Shown: positions 25,373 to 35,174, counted from the first letter of the stretch. The stretch is DNA of 64,000 nucleotides from an uncultured Blautia sp. (GCA_900549015.1 URMH01000010.1:1-64000); one strand, 5' to 3'. The notes: generated by a model not told the origin, from the letters alone. Numbers and translations are program-made.

Positions 25373-25984
25373 TTACAACTCTGAAAATGCCTTTAAAATC
25401 AAAAGCCCGGTATCTCCGGATTTTTCCGGGTGAAACTGTGTTCCCCACACATTCCCCCTCCGGACGACACCTGTCACAGGCACGTTTCCATACATGGAAA
25501 CAGCCAGCGTACTCTCCTCGCAATGAGCGGCATAATAGCTGTGTACATAATAAACATATGCGCCATTTTCTATATAGCGAAATAAAGGATCGTCTTTTTT
25601 TATTTCCAGACGGTTCCAGCCCATATGCGGAACCTTCAGGTTTTTGTCTGTCAAAGCCCCCTTTAAATCCTCCACCTGCCCCGGAATCAATCCAAGACCT
25701 TTATGAACTCCATATTCCATACTCGTATCAAAAAGGAGCTGCATTCCCAGACAGATTCCAAGAAGAGGCTTTTTCTCTGCCTCTTTTTTCAATACGGGAA
25801 CAAGCCCCGCTTCCTCTAATTTTGCCCTTGCGTCTCCGAACGCTCCCACTCCCGGGAGAATGATCCTGTCTGCCGCCTGAAGCCTGTCAGGATCTCCCGT
25901 AATCTCCGCCTCAAGCCCCAGAGCTTTCAGACTGCCCGACAAAGAAAATAAATTTCCCACACCATAATCTAAAATCGCTATCAT
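25373..25984 (-). CDS. hisH: Imidazole glycerol phosphate synthase, glutaminase subunit
   Basis: Class I glutamine amidotransferase of 203 residues that feeds ammonia to HisF. The nucleophile is in LLGICLGMQLLF (Cys near 80), and the His-Glu pair is in GTQFHPEKSG near the C-terminus. The N-terminal IAILDYGVGNLFSL is typical of HisH. Confidence 0.96.
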   Translation of the reverse strand: MIAILDYGVGNLFSLSGSLKALGLEAEITGDPDRLQAADRIILPGVGAFGDARAKLEEAGLVPVLKKEAEKKPLLGICLGMQLLFDTSMEYGVHKGLGLIPGQVEDLKGALTDKNLKVPHMGWNRLEIKKDDPLFRYIENGAYVYYVHSYYAAHCEESTLAVSMYGNVPVTGVVRRGNVWGTQFHPEKSGDTGLLILKAFSEL

Positions 25985-25998
25985 ATTCTCACCCTGCC

Positions 25999-26586
25999 TT
26001 ACAATATTCCCTTTGTACTTGGAATCTCATCCTTATGTTTCTCATCTATGGAAACTGCCATCTTAAGAGCACGTCCCATTCCTTTAAAAACCGCTTCTAT
26101 AATATGATGCGTATTTTCTCCTGCAAACTGGCGTATGTGAACAGCCCCCGGACAGCTGCGCACAAAGGACAGCCAGAACTCTTTTACAAGTTCTGTATCA
26201 AAATCTCCTGCTTTCGTACACGGCAGTTCCACAGACCAGCCAAGAAAAGCCCGCCCGGAAAGATCGCAGGCACATAAGATCAGGGTTTCGTCCATAGGAA
26301 GAAAAAACTGTCCGTAGCGGACGATTCCTCTTTTTTCTCCCAGCGCTTCCGTAAACGCCTGACCCAGACAAATGCCAATATCCTCCACTGTGTGATGATA
26401 ATCTACATACGTATCCCCTTTGCAGCGTACTGTCAGATCCATGTCTCCATGCCGGGAAAATAATTCAAGCATATGATCCAGAAATCCGCAGCCTGTGGAA
26501 ATATCCGCCTTTCCTGTGCCGTCCAGATTCAGCGTAAGCTGAATCTGCGTTTCCCGGGTGTTTCGTTGAATTGAGCTGCTGCGCAT
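25999..26586 (-). CDS. hisB: Imidazoleglycerol-phosphate dehydratase
   Basis: Monofunctional IGPD of 195 residues. The Mn-binding motifs are GFLDHMLELFSRHG, DYHHTVEDIG and the C-terminal ENTHHIIEAVFKGMGRAL. The N-terminal phosphatase domain of enterobacterial HisB is absent. I start at MRSSSIQRNT (ATG at 26584-26586), which follows the hisC stop by one base and has a GGAGG upstream; the longer frame adds 14 unrelated residues. Confidence 0.95.
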   Translation of the reverse strand: MRSSSIQRNTRETQIQLTLNLDGTGKADISTGCGFLDHMLELFSRHGDMDLTVRCKGDTYVDYHHTVEDIGICLGQAFTEALGEKRGIVRYGQFFLPMDETLILCACDLSGRAFLGWSVELPCTKAGDFDTELVKEFWLSFVRSCPGAVHIRQFAGENTHHIIEAVFKGMGRALKMAVSIDEKHKDEIPSTKGIL

Positions 26587-26587
26587 A

Positions 26588-27661
26588 TCAGATTCCTCCT
26601 TCTTCCTGTAAAATGCGGGAAATTTCAAAAATCAGTGTTTCCATCTGTTCCTTTGTTCCAATCGTGATTCTGAGATAATCAAAAATACGCTCTTCCGGAA
26701 ACCAGCGCACCAGGATTCCCCGCTCCTTCAGTTTTTGATACAATTCTCCTCCTGAAATTTTATGGGATTTTGCAAATACGAAATTCGCTTTTGAAAGCAG
26801 CACGGAAAATCCCAGCTTTTCCAGTTCAGCCGTTGTCCACCTCCGGTTTTCCATAATCGTATGACAGCATTTCTTAAAATACGCCTCGTCCTCCACTGCC
26901 GCAATCCCTGCCGCCATTGTCATACGATTTACGTTATAAGGATTAAAGCTGTATTTTACCCGGTTCATCGCCTCAATAAGCGGCGCGCTTCCCAACGCAT
27001 AACCAAGTCTTGCCCCTGCAAGCTGACGGCTTTTTGACATTGTCTGAACCACAAGGAGATTTTTATACCGGTGTATAAGAGGCACACAGCTTTCTCCTCC
27101 AAAATCCACATACGCCTCGTCCACAAGAACGACTCTCTGCGGATCAGCTCTCAAAAGCTTCTCTATTTCCTCACCCGAAAGAGAAATTCCCGTGGGCGCA
27201 TTTGGATTTGCAATTACGATCATTCCGGGAAAATCAAGGTATTTATCCATATCCATCGTAAAATCCTCCCGAAGAGGAATAATATGCGCCTCAAGTCCGA
27301 ACAGAGCTGTCTGCGCCTTATAAAATCCATATGTAATATCTGCATAAGCCACAGGTTTTCCTTCTCCGCAGAAAGCCCGGAAAGCAAATGCAAGTATTTC
27401 ATCCGAGCCGTTTCCCGAGATTATATTTTCCGGCTGCACTTTATACCACTCTGCCAGTACCCTGTGCAGGTTTTTACAGGAAGGGTCTGAATACAGATTC
27501 AAACGCTGCACCTGCGCTTCCATTACTGCCCGGATAACCTTCTCTGACGGTGGAAACGGACTTTCATTTGTATTTAATTTCATATATTCCTGATTCTGAG
27601 GCTGCTCTCCCGGAGTATAAGGCGCTAACCGAAAAACCTCCCTGGAAATAAAACCAATCAT
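26588..27661 (-). CDS. hisC: Histidinol-phosphate aminotransferase
   Basis: Fold-type I PLP aminotransferase of 357 residues, converting imidazole acetol phosphate to histidinol phosphate. LNTNESPFPPSEKV near residue 29 and SGNGSDEILAFAFRAF near 82 are class features; the PLP Lys is in QTMSKSRQLAGARLGYA near 215, preceded by VDEAYVDFGG. An internal position within the his operon supports HisC over other aminotransferases. Confidence 0.95.
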   Translation of the reverse strand: MIGFISREVFRLAPYTPGEQPQNQEYMKLNTNESPFPPSEKVIRAVMEAQVQRLNLYSDPSCKNLHRVLAEWYKVQPENIISGNGSDEILAFAFRAFCGEGKPVAYADITYGFYKAQTALFGLEAHIIPLREDFTMDMDKYLDFPGMIVIANPNAPTGISLSGEEIEKLLRADPQRVVLVDEAYVDFGGESCVPLIHRYKNLLVVQTMSKSRQLAGARLGYALGSAPLIEAMNRVKYSFNPYNVNRMTMAAGIAAVEDEAYFKKCCHTIMENRRWTTAELEKLGFSVLLSKANFVFAKSHKISGGELYQKLKERGILVRWFPEERIFDYLRITIGTKEQMETLIFEISRILQEEGGI

Positions 27662-27708
27662 AGTGAAACCTCCCTGCCATAGCTGTAAATCACTGTTCGA
27701 TTATATTC

Positions 27709-29277
27709 TCACTGCTCAATCACATCTTTCAGTTTCTTTAAAAGCTCTTCTATTTCCTTACCCTTCATCTGGAAGCTGGCACGATTGGCAATAAGCCGTG
27801 CGGAAATGGGCATGAATTTTTCCATTACTGTCAGATGATTTTCTCTCAGTGTTTTTCCTGTTTCCACAATATCCACGATCACATCGGAAAGCCCCAGAAG
27901 CGGAGCAAGCTCAATGGAACCATTCAATTTGATAACATCTATATTTCTTCCCTGCGCTCCGTAATATCTTTTTGTAATATTCACAAATTTCGTAGCTACC
28001 CGAAGCGTCCGTCCCGGATCATCTTTAAAATCTTCTCTCCCCGCTACGCACATATAGCATTTTCCGAGCCCTGTGTCCAGAAGCTCGTATACATCTGCTC
28101 CTGATTCCACTAAAATGTCTTTTCCCACAATTCCGATGTCTGCGGCTCCGTGTTCCACATAAATGGTGACGTCGCTCGGCTTCACAAGAAAATATCGAAT
28201 TCCCGCCTCCGGATTTTCCACTACCAGCTTTCTTGTATCGTTGTAATTTTCCGGACAGCCGTATCCCACAGATGCCAGCATATTATACACTTTGTCGCCA
28301 AGCCTTCCCTTTGGCAGCGCCACATTCAGCATAGCCGGTTTTTTTTCTTCCCTGTCTCTGTCCGGCTGATTTAAGGCATCAAGGTACAGCGCATACCCTA
28401 CTGCCCGCGTGCCGGGACGAAACTGCGCTGCCAGAGGATCGTAACGGCCGCCTTTCAAAACTGCTCCCGGCAGTCCTTCCAAAAATCCCTGAAGCACAAT
28501 TCCATTATAATATTTCATATCGTTTACAAGAGAAAGCTCCAGTTTTAAGCGCTCCGTCTGTCCTGAAAGCGCCTGACATAAGGTGCGAAGCTCGGACAGC
28601 GCCGCTCCCATAGCCGAATTGAGCGCCAGAACTTCCGCATTTTCCAGAACCTCCTCCCACGGACCGGACAATTTGCCCAGTTTACAGAGAGCGTCGATTC
28701 CCTGTTTTGAAAGACCGGCATCTGCCGCAAGCTCCTGCAGATCATGCCAGTTTCTGTTCTGGATACAGGTAAATAACTGAGGGCGGATCGCCTCCGGCGC
28801 ACCTACCGCATCTAAAAGTCCTGTAACAAAACCCATATGACTGACTTCCAGCACGTATTCCTTTCTGGTAAGCGCAAGGCTCTGAATCGCCAGAGATACT
28901 GCCTGCGCCGTCACTTCATCATCTACATTTCCGATACATTCCACTCCCATCTGACTGATTTCCTGAAATGTGTGGCTCTCCTGACTCGGCCTGTATATTT
29001 TTTCCTGATAATAAAATCTGCCGCAGCCATTTTTTTCAATCCTGGCATTTTTTGCAATAGAGAGCGTCACGTCCGGTTTCAGCGCCAGAAGGCGCCCGTC
29101 CAGGTCTGTAAATGTGATCAACTGGTCAGAGGGCAAAAAACGGCGGTTTTCCTGATACAGACTATATTCTTCAAACCGTCCCATATGATACTGCTGAAAG
29201 CCTGCTTTTTCATATAACATTCGTAATTGCAAAGAAACCCGCTCCCGGGGTTTTAAGAAATTAAGATCCAGTTCCAT
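27709..29277 (-). CDS. hisZG: HisZ-HisG fusion: ATP phosphoribosyltransferase with its regulatory subunit
   Basis: First enzyme of histidine synthesis, 522 residues in one uninterrupted frame. Residues 1 to about 305 are HisZ, a histidyl-tRNA-synthetase-like regulatory domain without anticodon domain: FTDLDGRLLALKPDVT, YQEKIYRPSQES, GGRYDPLAAQF. A short linker (DRDREEKKPA) leads to short-form HisG from residue 316: LNVALPKGRLGDKVYNML, GIVGKDILVE, and the PRPP site VDIVETGKTLRENHL. Short HisG normally needs separate HisZ protein in a hetero-octamer; fusion fixes the 1:1 ratio. It lies 78 bp after hisD and 47 bp before hisC. Confidence 0.93.
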   Translation of the reverse strand: MELDLNFLKPRERVSLQLRMLYEKAGFQQYHMGRFEEYSLYQENRRFLPSDQLITFTDLDGRLLALKPDVTLSIAKNARIEKNGCGRFYYQEKIYRPSQESHTFQEISQMGVECIGNVDDEVTAQAVSLAIQSLALTRKEYVLEVSHMGFVTGLLDAVGAPEAIRPQLFTCIQNRNWHDLQELAADAGLSKQGIDALCKLGKLSGPWEEVLENAEVLALNSAMGAALSELRTLCQALSGQTERLKLELSLVNDMKYYNGIVLQGFLEGLPGAVLKGGRYDPLAAQFRPGTRAVGYALYLDALNQPDRDREEKKPAMLNVALPKGRLGDKVYNMLASVGYGCPENYNDTRKLVVENPEAGIRYFLVKPSDVTIYVEHGAADIGIVGKDILVESGADVYELLDTGLGKCYMCVAGREDFKDDPGRTLRVATKFVNITKRYYGAQGRNIDVIKLNGSIELAPLLGLSDVIVDIVETGKTLRENHLTVMEKFMPISARLIANRASFQMKGKEIEELLKKLKDVIEQ

Positions 29278-29355
29278 ATGTACTCCTCCTGCAGTATTTG
29301 TTTTTTCATATTCTACTTTATTATATTAGAAAAGTAAAGCGCTAATTTAATAAAT

Positions 29356-30621
29356 TTACAGGAGTTCCATCCTGATTTCGGCAGCTCTTGCATGTGCTGC
29401 AAGTCCTTCTCCGTGTGCCATACGTGATACAAGCGGTGCGATTTCTCTCATTGCACCCGTCTGATAACGCTGAAATGTACACACTTTTAAGAAAGTTCCG
29501 ACCCAGACTCCTCCTGTATAACGGGCAGCCTTCACTGTAGGAAGCGTGTGGTTTGTACCTGACGCATAATCTCCGAATACTTCCCCTGTCTCCTGTCCAA
29601 TAAAAAGAGAGCCGAAGTTTACAAGTTCCGGAAGAACACTTTCATCTTTTAAAATCACCTCCAGATGTTCCGGCGCATAATCATTTACAAGGGCAACTGC
29701 CTCCTGCAGACTGTCTGCCAGCACAACTTCCCCGTAAGACTCCCATGATTCCGATGCAATTCCAGCCGTTTCCAGCGTTTGCAGCTGTTCCCGGACGCAC
29801 TTTATCACTTCCAGTCCGAGTTTTTTACTGGTAGTCACAAGGATACTCTTCGCAAGCCGGTCATGCTCTGCCTGAGCCAGCATATCTGCCGCCAGAATAC
29901 GGGCATCTGCACTTTCATCTGCCAGAGCCAGAACTTCGCTTGGCCCTGCAAAAAAATCAATTCCCACCTGTCCGTAGCACTGTCTCTTTGCTTCTGCCAC
30001 ATACTGATTGCCGGGTCCCACAATTACATCAACCGGTTTTATCTGCTCCGTTCCATATGCAAATGCCGCAATCGCCTGTGCGCCTCCGACAACGTAGATT
30101 TCATCAGCGCCTGCAATGTCCATAGCTGCCAACGTCTTATAGTGTATTTTTTCTGTCCCCTTAACAGCCGGAGCACAGGCAATTACCCTCCGGACACCGG
30201 CAGCTTTTGCAGGAATAATGAGCATAAGCGCTGTGGAAAACAAAGGATAGGAGCCTCCCGGTACATAGCAGCCGCATGAGGAAACGGGTATGACGCGATG
30301 TCCCAGACTGGAATCTGGAATTGCAGAAAATCCTTCCAAGTTTTTCAGGCAGTCACGCTGCGCTTCTGCAAAGGCACGGATATTCCCGGCCGCCTGGCGC
30401 AGATCTTCCAGTTCCTGCTCACTCATCTTTTCATATGCCTCATCAATTTCCTGTTGTGCAACTCGAAATTCTCTGCGGGAATTCCCGTCAAAACGCGTAT
30501 TGTATTCCAGAATGGCTTCGTCACCGGATTTACGGATATTATGAATGATTTCTGAAACCTGCCTGCTTCGCTCTTCTTCCTCCTGCGCCGGACGAATCAT
30601 TCCTTTTTTCAAATATTCCAT
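29356..30621 (-). CDS. hisD: Histidinol dehydrogenase
   Basis: NAD-dependent oxidation of histidinol to histidine, 421 residues. Conserved parts are YVPGGSYPLFSTALM, GPGNQYVAEAKRQCYG, DFFAGPSEVLALADE, DMLAQAEHD and GDYASGTNHTLPT. The last of these holds the zinc and catalytic His residues. It is the first gene of the operon; AGGAGG lies 9 bases before the ATG. Confidence 0.96.
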   Translation of the reverse strand: MEYLKKGMIRPAQEEEERSRQVSEIIHNIRKSGDEAILEYNTRFDGNSRREFRVAQQEIDEAYEKMSEQELEDLRQAAGNIRAFAEAQRDCLKNLEGFSAIPDSSLGHRVIPVSSCGCYVPGGSYPLFSTALMLIIPAKAAGVRRVIACAPAVKGTEKIHYKTLAAMDIAGADEIYVVGGAQAIAAFAYGTEQIKPVDVIVGPGNQYVAEAKRQCYGQVGIDFFAGPSEVLALADESADARILAADMLAQAEHDRLAKSILVTTSKKLGLEVIKCVREQLQTLETAGIASESWESYGEVVLADSLQEAVALVNDYAPEHLEVILKDESVLPELVNFGSLFIGQETGEVFGDYASGTNHTLPTVKAARYTGGVWVGTFLKVCTFQRYQTGAMREIAPLVSRMAHGEGLAAHARAAEIRMELL

Positions 30622-30640
30622 TATCGTACTCCTCCTCTGT

Positions 30641-30668
30641 CTAGTTTTGATATGAATATTTTATCGCA
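30641..30668 (-). promoter_or_regulatory. Element shared with the cysK promoter
   Basis: Plus-strand CTAGTTTTGATATGAAT-ATTTTATCGCA, which differs from 7662-7691 by a 3-base indel, one added base and one substitution. Here it covers the -10 region and transcription start of hisD. Confidence 0.45.
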
Positions 30669-30688
30669 TTTCCGTGTTAAATTGTCAA
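30660..30688 (-). promoter_or_regulatory. Histidine operon promoter
   Basis: Minus-strand TTGACA (30683-30688), 17-base spacer ending in a TG extended -10, then GATAAA (30660-30665). The leader is too short for a T-box or an attenuator peptide. Confidence 0.65.
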
Positions 30689-30695
30689 GGTTTTT

Positions 30696-32165
30696 TTAAT
30701 TAGACTGAGCATTTAGCCATTCAAATATATTTTCATACATTTCCGCCTGCTGATTTCCCCCGCCCTCATTTGAAGGTATTGTTCCAAAATATTTTGTATC
30801 TTCCGATTTTTTTACAGTTTCCGGATTCTGTACCCTTGTCACCTGATTATTAAATAAATATATCCATGACCAGTGCCCCATATACGCGGCATTTACGTCG
30901 TCCTCTCCCTCTACAGTCTCAAAAACTGAAAGCCACGCATTCTCTGCTCCAGCCAGAAGCAGCTCCCGGTAAGCCGGAAGAACAAAATTTACGGGATTTA
31001 CTACTGTATCGTCTATGCTCACAGTAAACCAAACAGGCTTGTTCTTTATCTGCTCAACTTTTTCATCTGTAAACCAGCGTCTCTCCGTCAATTCACTTTT
31101 CTCACGCTCATAAAAGGAATATGCCTCACAAACCGGATATGCCGCCGCGAAATAATCGGCATTTTGAATCAGCATATTCATTGTCATATATCCTCCGTTA
31201 GAGCAGCCTCCAATATAAATCCGGTCTGTATCAATATCCTCTCTTTTATTCACATAATCCTGAATTGCATCCATAAGTATTTCGGAATATTTCGAAATAC
31301 CGCTTCCTTCCCCATTTGTCCCATCTCCCTCATCCATCCAATAAGTAGGAGTCTGAACTGCAAGAACGTAAGCACCTGTTTCACTTCCTGCATGAAAATA
31401 CTTCTGAATTTCTTCTTTTGCCAGAGCAGTGACTTCATTACCAAGAATCGCAATATCTGCGTCTGTTCCGCCCTCTCCCTGTCCGTGAAGCCAGATAAGG
31501 AGCGGATTTTTTTCTCCGCCGGAAAGTGATTCCGGCTCATATGCAGCTATTTGCAGAGTTAATTCCTCCAACTCCTTGGTATGAGGATTTTCGTATTTTC
31601 CGCTATAAGTATCTCGAAAAGCAAAAAGTTCCGTATCCTCGCATACTCTCTGAGAAATGCAGTCTTTCTGAAATGCCAAAGATACTTCCTTATCATTTGC
31701 CTTAATTTTTCCATCTATAATAACTTCATAAGTCTCCATCCATTTATTATGCATTGTCTCAACCTGTAAAAAAAATGGAGAGCCACTGGTTTTATATGTA
31801 GTTTCCATCTCAATCGTTAAATAAGAAGAAGCGCCTTCTGCTTTTGCTCCCTTTGGGGTACTTAAAAATATATCCGTTATTTTTCGCTCTGCTCCTGCAG
31901 TAAAAATACTGCATTCCACCTCTTCTATCTGAGAAATCTCCTGATTCATCTGCAAAATCACCTTTGGTACACCCGGTCCCCATTCATACCCTTTTACATA
32001 TATAAATGCGTCCGCCACTCCCAAAGAACTTATACTACTTTCCATTTTTTTTGCACCTCCTGTACTTTCCTTTGCCTCTATATCCACAACATATGAAGTT
32101 CCGGGTACTCCGACAAGCATCCCAAGCAGAAGTACTTTAAAAATATATTTTTTCTTAAACAGCAT
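30696..32165 (-). CDS. Secreted alpha/beta-hydrolase (esterase, PHB-depolymerase-like)
   Basis: Exported protein of 489 residues. The N-terminal helix KYIFKVLLLGMLVGVPGTSYVV is a signal peptide or anchor. An Ig-like N-domain (about 45-190) precedes the hydrolase: oxyanion strand LLIWLHGQGEGG, nucleophile elbow GGCSNGGYMTM (Ser near 330) and a late His in GHWSWIYLFNN. This architecture resembles feruloyl/acetyl-xylan esterase-like proteins that act on plant glycans, but the substrate is inferred only from the GH3 neighbours. I start at the ATG 32163-32165, seven bases after GGAGG; the earlier ATG touches the ribosome site. Confidence 0.75.
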   Translation of the reverse strand: MLFKKKYIFKVLLLGMLVGVPGTSYVVDIEAKESTGGAKKMESSISSLGVADAFIYVKGYEWGPGVPKVILQMNQEISQIEEVECSIFTAGAERKITDIFLSTPKGAKAEGASSYLTIEMETTYKTSGSPFFLQVETMHNKWMETYEVIIDGKIKANDKEVSLAFQKDCISQRVCEDTELFAFRDTYSGKYENPHTKELEELTLQIAAYEPESLSGGEKNPLLIWLHGQGEGGTDADIAILGNEVTALAKEEIQKYFHAGSETGAYVLAVQTPTYWMDEGDGTNGEGSGISKYSEILMDAIQDYVNKREDIDTDRIYIGGCSNGGYMTMNMLIQNADYFAAAYPVCEAYSFYEREKSELTERRWFTDEKVEQIKNKPVWFTVSIDDTVVNPVNFVLPAYRELLLAGAENAWLSVFETVEGEDDVNAAYMGHWSWIYLFNNQVTRVQNPETVKKSEDTKYFGTIPSNEGGGNQQAEMYENIFEWLNAQSN

Positions 32166-32202
32166 AACCATACCTCCAATATAAAATCAATACTATTTTC
32201 TT

Positions 32203-32240
32203 AAAAAAAAGGCGCACTAATCTCTTAGTACGCCACCTTT
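32203..32240 (-). terminator. Terminator after the GtrA-like gene
   Basis: Stem GGCG-C-ACTAA (32211-32220) / TTAGT-A-CGCC (32225-32234), followed on the minus strand by a run of T. It separates the GH3 operon from the esterase gene. Confidence 0.85.
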
Positions 32241-32795
32241 TTATTCTGTCACTTTCGGTGTTTCCGGGAATATAATCTTATTCACAAAGAAAAATACCAC
32301 CATGGAAACTCCGCCATTCAGAACAGTTGTTCCAATATTATAAATGAAATCAGGCACAAAAATGCCTGCCACTGCCACCCATACGCAGTTAATTGAGTTT
32401 ACGATACAAGTAATTACACAGAAAGCAGCCGCATACCATGCAATCTGTTTTCCTGTGTTTCCTTTGCTGCGGAATACAAAATGCTTCTGAATCGGGAAAT
32501 TAATACACTCTCCGATAATCATTGCTGTCATATATGCCATAAAATATGCTAATCCACCGTGCGCCTGGTCATATCCCAAAATATTCCACTGAAAAGTTTC
32601 CCCAAACAGGGTAACGGAAATTCCCGGCCATCCGAAAGACTGGTCTCCCATTCCCACAAATACATGTGGAAGAAACTGAAGCATAAAATATTTCAATACC
32701 GTTATTAAATTGGAGACGATGACAAATAAACCGCCTTCTCTCACCCATTTCGCGAGCTTCGGATTTTTTGTCTCAAAAACTTTCCATATATTCAT
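32241..32795 (-). CDS. GtrA-like membrane protein
   Basis: Protein of 184 residues with four predicted membrane helices in the GtrA/DPMS arrangement; YMTAMIIGECINFPIQKHFVFRSKG is close to the GtrA signature that ends in a basic NFxxxRxxVF-like motif. GtrA proteins are thought to move lipid-linked sugars or act as scaffolds for glycosyltransferases, yet no glycosyltransferase is nearby. A long first loop (about residues 45-75) is unusual. It lies 12 bp after the cytoplasmic GH3 gene. Confidence 0.72.
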   Translation of the reverse strand: MNIWKVFETKNPKLAKWVREGGLFVIVSNLITVLKYFMLQFLPHVFVGMGDQSFGWPGISVTLFGETFQWNILGYDQAHGGLAYFMAYMTAMIIGECINFPIQKHFVFRSKGNTGKQIAWYAAAFCVITCIVNSINCVWVAVAGIFVPDFIYNIGTTVLNGGVSMVVFFFVNKIIFPETPKVTE

Positions 32796-32807
32796 TTTTT
32801 CAGCCTC

Positions 32808-35159
32808 CTACTTCTCATTCTTTAACAGTGTTTCATATTTTTTATTTTCCCGCATATTTCGGAAAAATCCGCCAATCACACCTGCCAGGCCACGGAAAAA
32901 ATGTCCGTTGGCAGCCGTCACCATAGATTCCGTCATCTCTCTTGATACCATTCCGCCTGTCATTTTACAGATTGCACGGAAAGGCATATTATAAATAAAC
33001 AGGGTATTCAAATCCGGTACGCCTTTTTCCACAGATTTATCCAGTCTCTTCTGAAGAACCTTGTAGATGAAACGGCAAAGTCCGTTTTTGGCATCCTTCA
33101 TCTGGCAAAGAGCATCATTGACATCAAGCGGTCCTACTTTTTCTTCCGGAAGAACATCTCCGTAGAAAATCTGAAATTCCTCGTAATGTACATTCCTCAC
33201 AAGACCTGCTTTATAATTGGGAAGTTTTTCAATATCATAAGGAAGCACTTCTGTTGTCCCCTGCTTCTCCAGTTCCGCTGTGAGCTTTATATCTGCACTG
33301 GAAGCGCCTATCATGACGGTATAAATGCCGCCCTCCACTTCCCACTGGTTTGTCTTCGTATTAAAATACCGGAAGGTTTTATCATCAAATTCGATTTCCA
33401 CCTCTCTGGATTCTCCTGCTTCCAGCCATACTTTTGCAAAACCCTTCAGTTCCTTTTTCGGTCTTACAAGCCCGGATTCCTGTTTGCCCACATACATCTG
33501 AGCAATTTCAGCGCCTGCACGCATACCTGTGTTTGTAATAGTAAAGCGAACGCCCGTATCTGTCAGCACAAGTGAATCATAGGAAAAAGTAGTATAGGAC
33601 AGTCCGTATCCAAAAGGAAACTGTACTGCAACACCAGCTGTATCATAATATCTGTACCCGATAAATGGTCCTTCTCTGTACTGAAGATTTCTGTATTTTT
33701 CATCTGCATAATTAAACATGGAGCAGTCTGCATATGCGAACGGATATGATTCTGCCAGCTTTCCTGTTGGAACTTCTTTTCCTGTGAGGAGGTCAAGAAG
33801 AGCGCTTGCGCCGGCCTGTCCTGTAAGATACCCATGAAGAAGAGCAGTAAGCTTATTCAGCCACGGCATTTTCACTGCGGAGCCTGCAGACATCACGCCA
33901 ACTATATTAGAATTAAGAACAGCCAGTTTGTTAAGCTCTTCTATCTGATATTCCGGAATATCCATAGAGGTTCTGTCTGCACCCTCTGATTCCGCAATCT
34001 CATCAAGCCCGAAGAAAAACAGCACAACCTCCGCCTCTTTTGGGTCTTCCACAACTTCCAGATTGTAATTCCTGATTTCCTCTGCAACTGTCTCCACCTT
34101 TGTTGCATTTACCTGAGAAGAGCCAGAGCCCTGATACCTTGGTTTATTTACAAATGGTCCTTTTAAAGCAACCTTTGTTCCTTCTTTTAAAGGAAGAATC
34201 CCTTTTTCGTTTTTCAGAAGCACAGCGCTCTCTGCTGCCGCCCTGCGCGCAAGTCTGTGATGAGCCTCCTTGTCAAAATCCTTCTGCTCATTTTTGCTGA
34301 AATAAATTGATGCCTCAATAATCGGCTCTATTGCCCGGTCAATTTCCGCTTCTGTTATTTTTCCAAGCTTCAAATCCTCCAGAAGACCTCTTGCGGAATC
34401 CAGTCCCGGATTTGGCATTTCCACATTTGACTGACATTTCACACCTTCTGTATGGTTATTGCTGGCGCCCCAGTCTGTAACCACAATTCCGTCAAAGCCC
34501 CATTCTTTCCTTAAAATGTCAATAAGCAAATGCTCATTTTCATTTGCATATTTTCCATTCACCTCATTGTAGGCAGACATGATGGATTTTGCTTTTCCTT
34601 CTTTTACTGCAATTTCAAAAGCAGTAAGATAAATTTCCCGAAGTGTTCTCTCATCCACTACCGCATTCATAGCCATGCGTCTGTATTCTCTGGAATTTAC
34701 TGCAAAATGCTTCGGACACGCATACGCATGTCTGCTCTGGATTCCTCTTACGTAAGCTGCTGCCATTTTTCCTGCAAGAACAGGGTCCTCTGAAAAATAT
34801 TCAAAATTTCTCCCGCAAAGAGGAGAACGTTTCATATTCAGTCCGGGTCCAAGTACTACATTTACTCCCTGGGCAACCGCTTCCTTGCCGAGAGCCTCTC
34901 CTATCTTTTCTCCAAGAGCAGGGTCCCAGCTGTTAGCAGTTGACGCAGCCGTCGGAAAACATGTAGCCGGAAGAGATTCGTTAAGACCCAGATGGTCTCC
35001 TGCCCCCTCCTGACGGCGCAGACCATGAGGTCCATCTGAAAATGTTATGGAAGGGATTCCAAGTCTTGGAATATCTCTTGATTCCCATTCATTTTTTCCG
35101 CTTAACAGTGCCGCTTTTTCTTCTATTGTAAGTTGTGAAATAATATCCTTTACTTCCAT
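32808..35159 (-). CDS. Cytoplasmic GH3 beta-glucosidase
   Basis: Family 3 glycoside hydrolase of 783 residues with normal domain order. The (beta/alpha)8 domain shows SDGPHGLRRQ, LCGRNFEYFSEDPVLAG, KHFAVNSREYRR and the nucleophile Asp229 in GFDGIVVTDWG. Next come the alpha/beta sandwich (FFGLDEIAESEGADRTSMDIP) and the fibronectin-like C-domain (PFGYGLSYTTF; KELKGFAKVWLEAGES). There is no signal peptide, so it should act on imported glycosides. I start at MEVKDIISQL, after GGAGGAAACG; the longer frame would put the ribosome site inside the gene. A ~80-residue C-terminal extension has no obvious function. Confidence 0.92.
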   Translation of the reverse strand: MEVKDIISQLTIEEKAALLSGKNEWESRDIPRLGIPSITFSDGPHGLRRQEGAGDHLGLNESLPATCFPTAASTANSWDPALGEKIGEALGKEAVAQGVNVVLGPGLNMKRSPLCGRNFEYFSEDPVLAGKMAAAYVRGIQSRHAYACPKHFAVNSREYRRMAMNAVVDERTLREIYLTAFEIAVKEGKAKSIMSAYNEVNGKYANENEHLLIDILRKEWGFDGIVVTDWGASNNHTEGVKCQSNVEMPNPGLDSARGLLEDLKLGKITEAEIDRAIEPIIEASIYFSKNEQKDFDKEAHHRLARRAAAESAVLLKNEKGILPLKEGTKVALKGPFVNKPRYQGSGSSQVNATKVETVAEEIRNYNLEVVEDPKEAEVVLFFFGLDEIAESEGADRTSMDIPEYQIEELNKLAVLNSNIVGVMSAGSAVKMPWLNKLTALLHGYLTGQAGASALLDLLTGKEVPTGKLAESYPFAYADCSMFNYADEKYRNLQYREGPFIGYRYYDTAGVAVQFPFGYGLSYTTFSYDSLVLTDTGVRFTITNTGMRAGAEIAQMYVGKQESGLVRPKKELKGFAKVWLEAGESREVEIEFDDKTFRYFNTKTNQWEVEGGIYTVMIGASSADIKLTAELEKQGTTEVLPYDIEKLPNYKAGLVRNVHYEEFQIFYGDVLPEEKVGPLDVNDALCQMKDAKNGLCRFIYKVLQKRLDKSVEKGVPDLNTLFIYNMPFRAICKMTGGMVSREMTESMVTAANGHFFRGLAGVIGGFFRNMRENKKYETLLKNEK

Positions 35160-35174
35160 CGTTTCCTCCATCGT

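Noticed and set aside
30622..30695. T-box or histidine leader before hisD
   Set aside because: Only about 30 bases lie between the predicted start of transcription and the ATG; no T-box motif or His-rich peptide is present.
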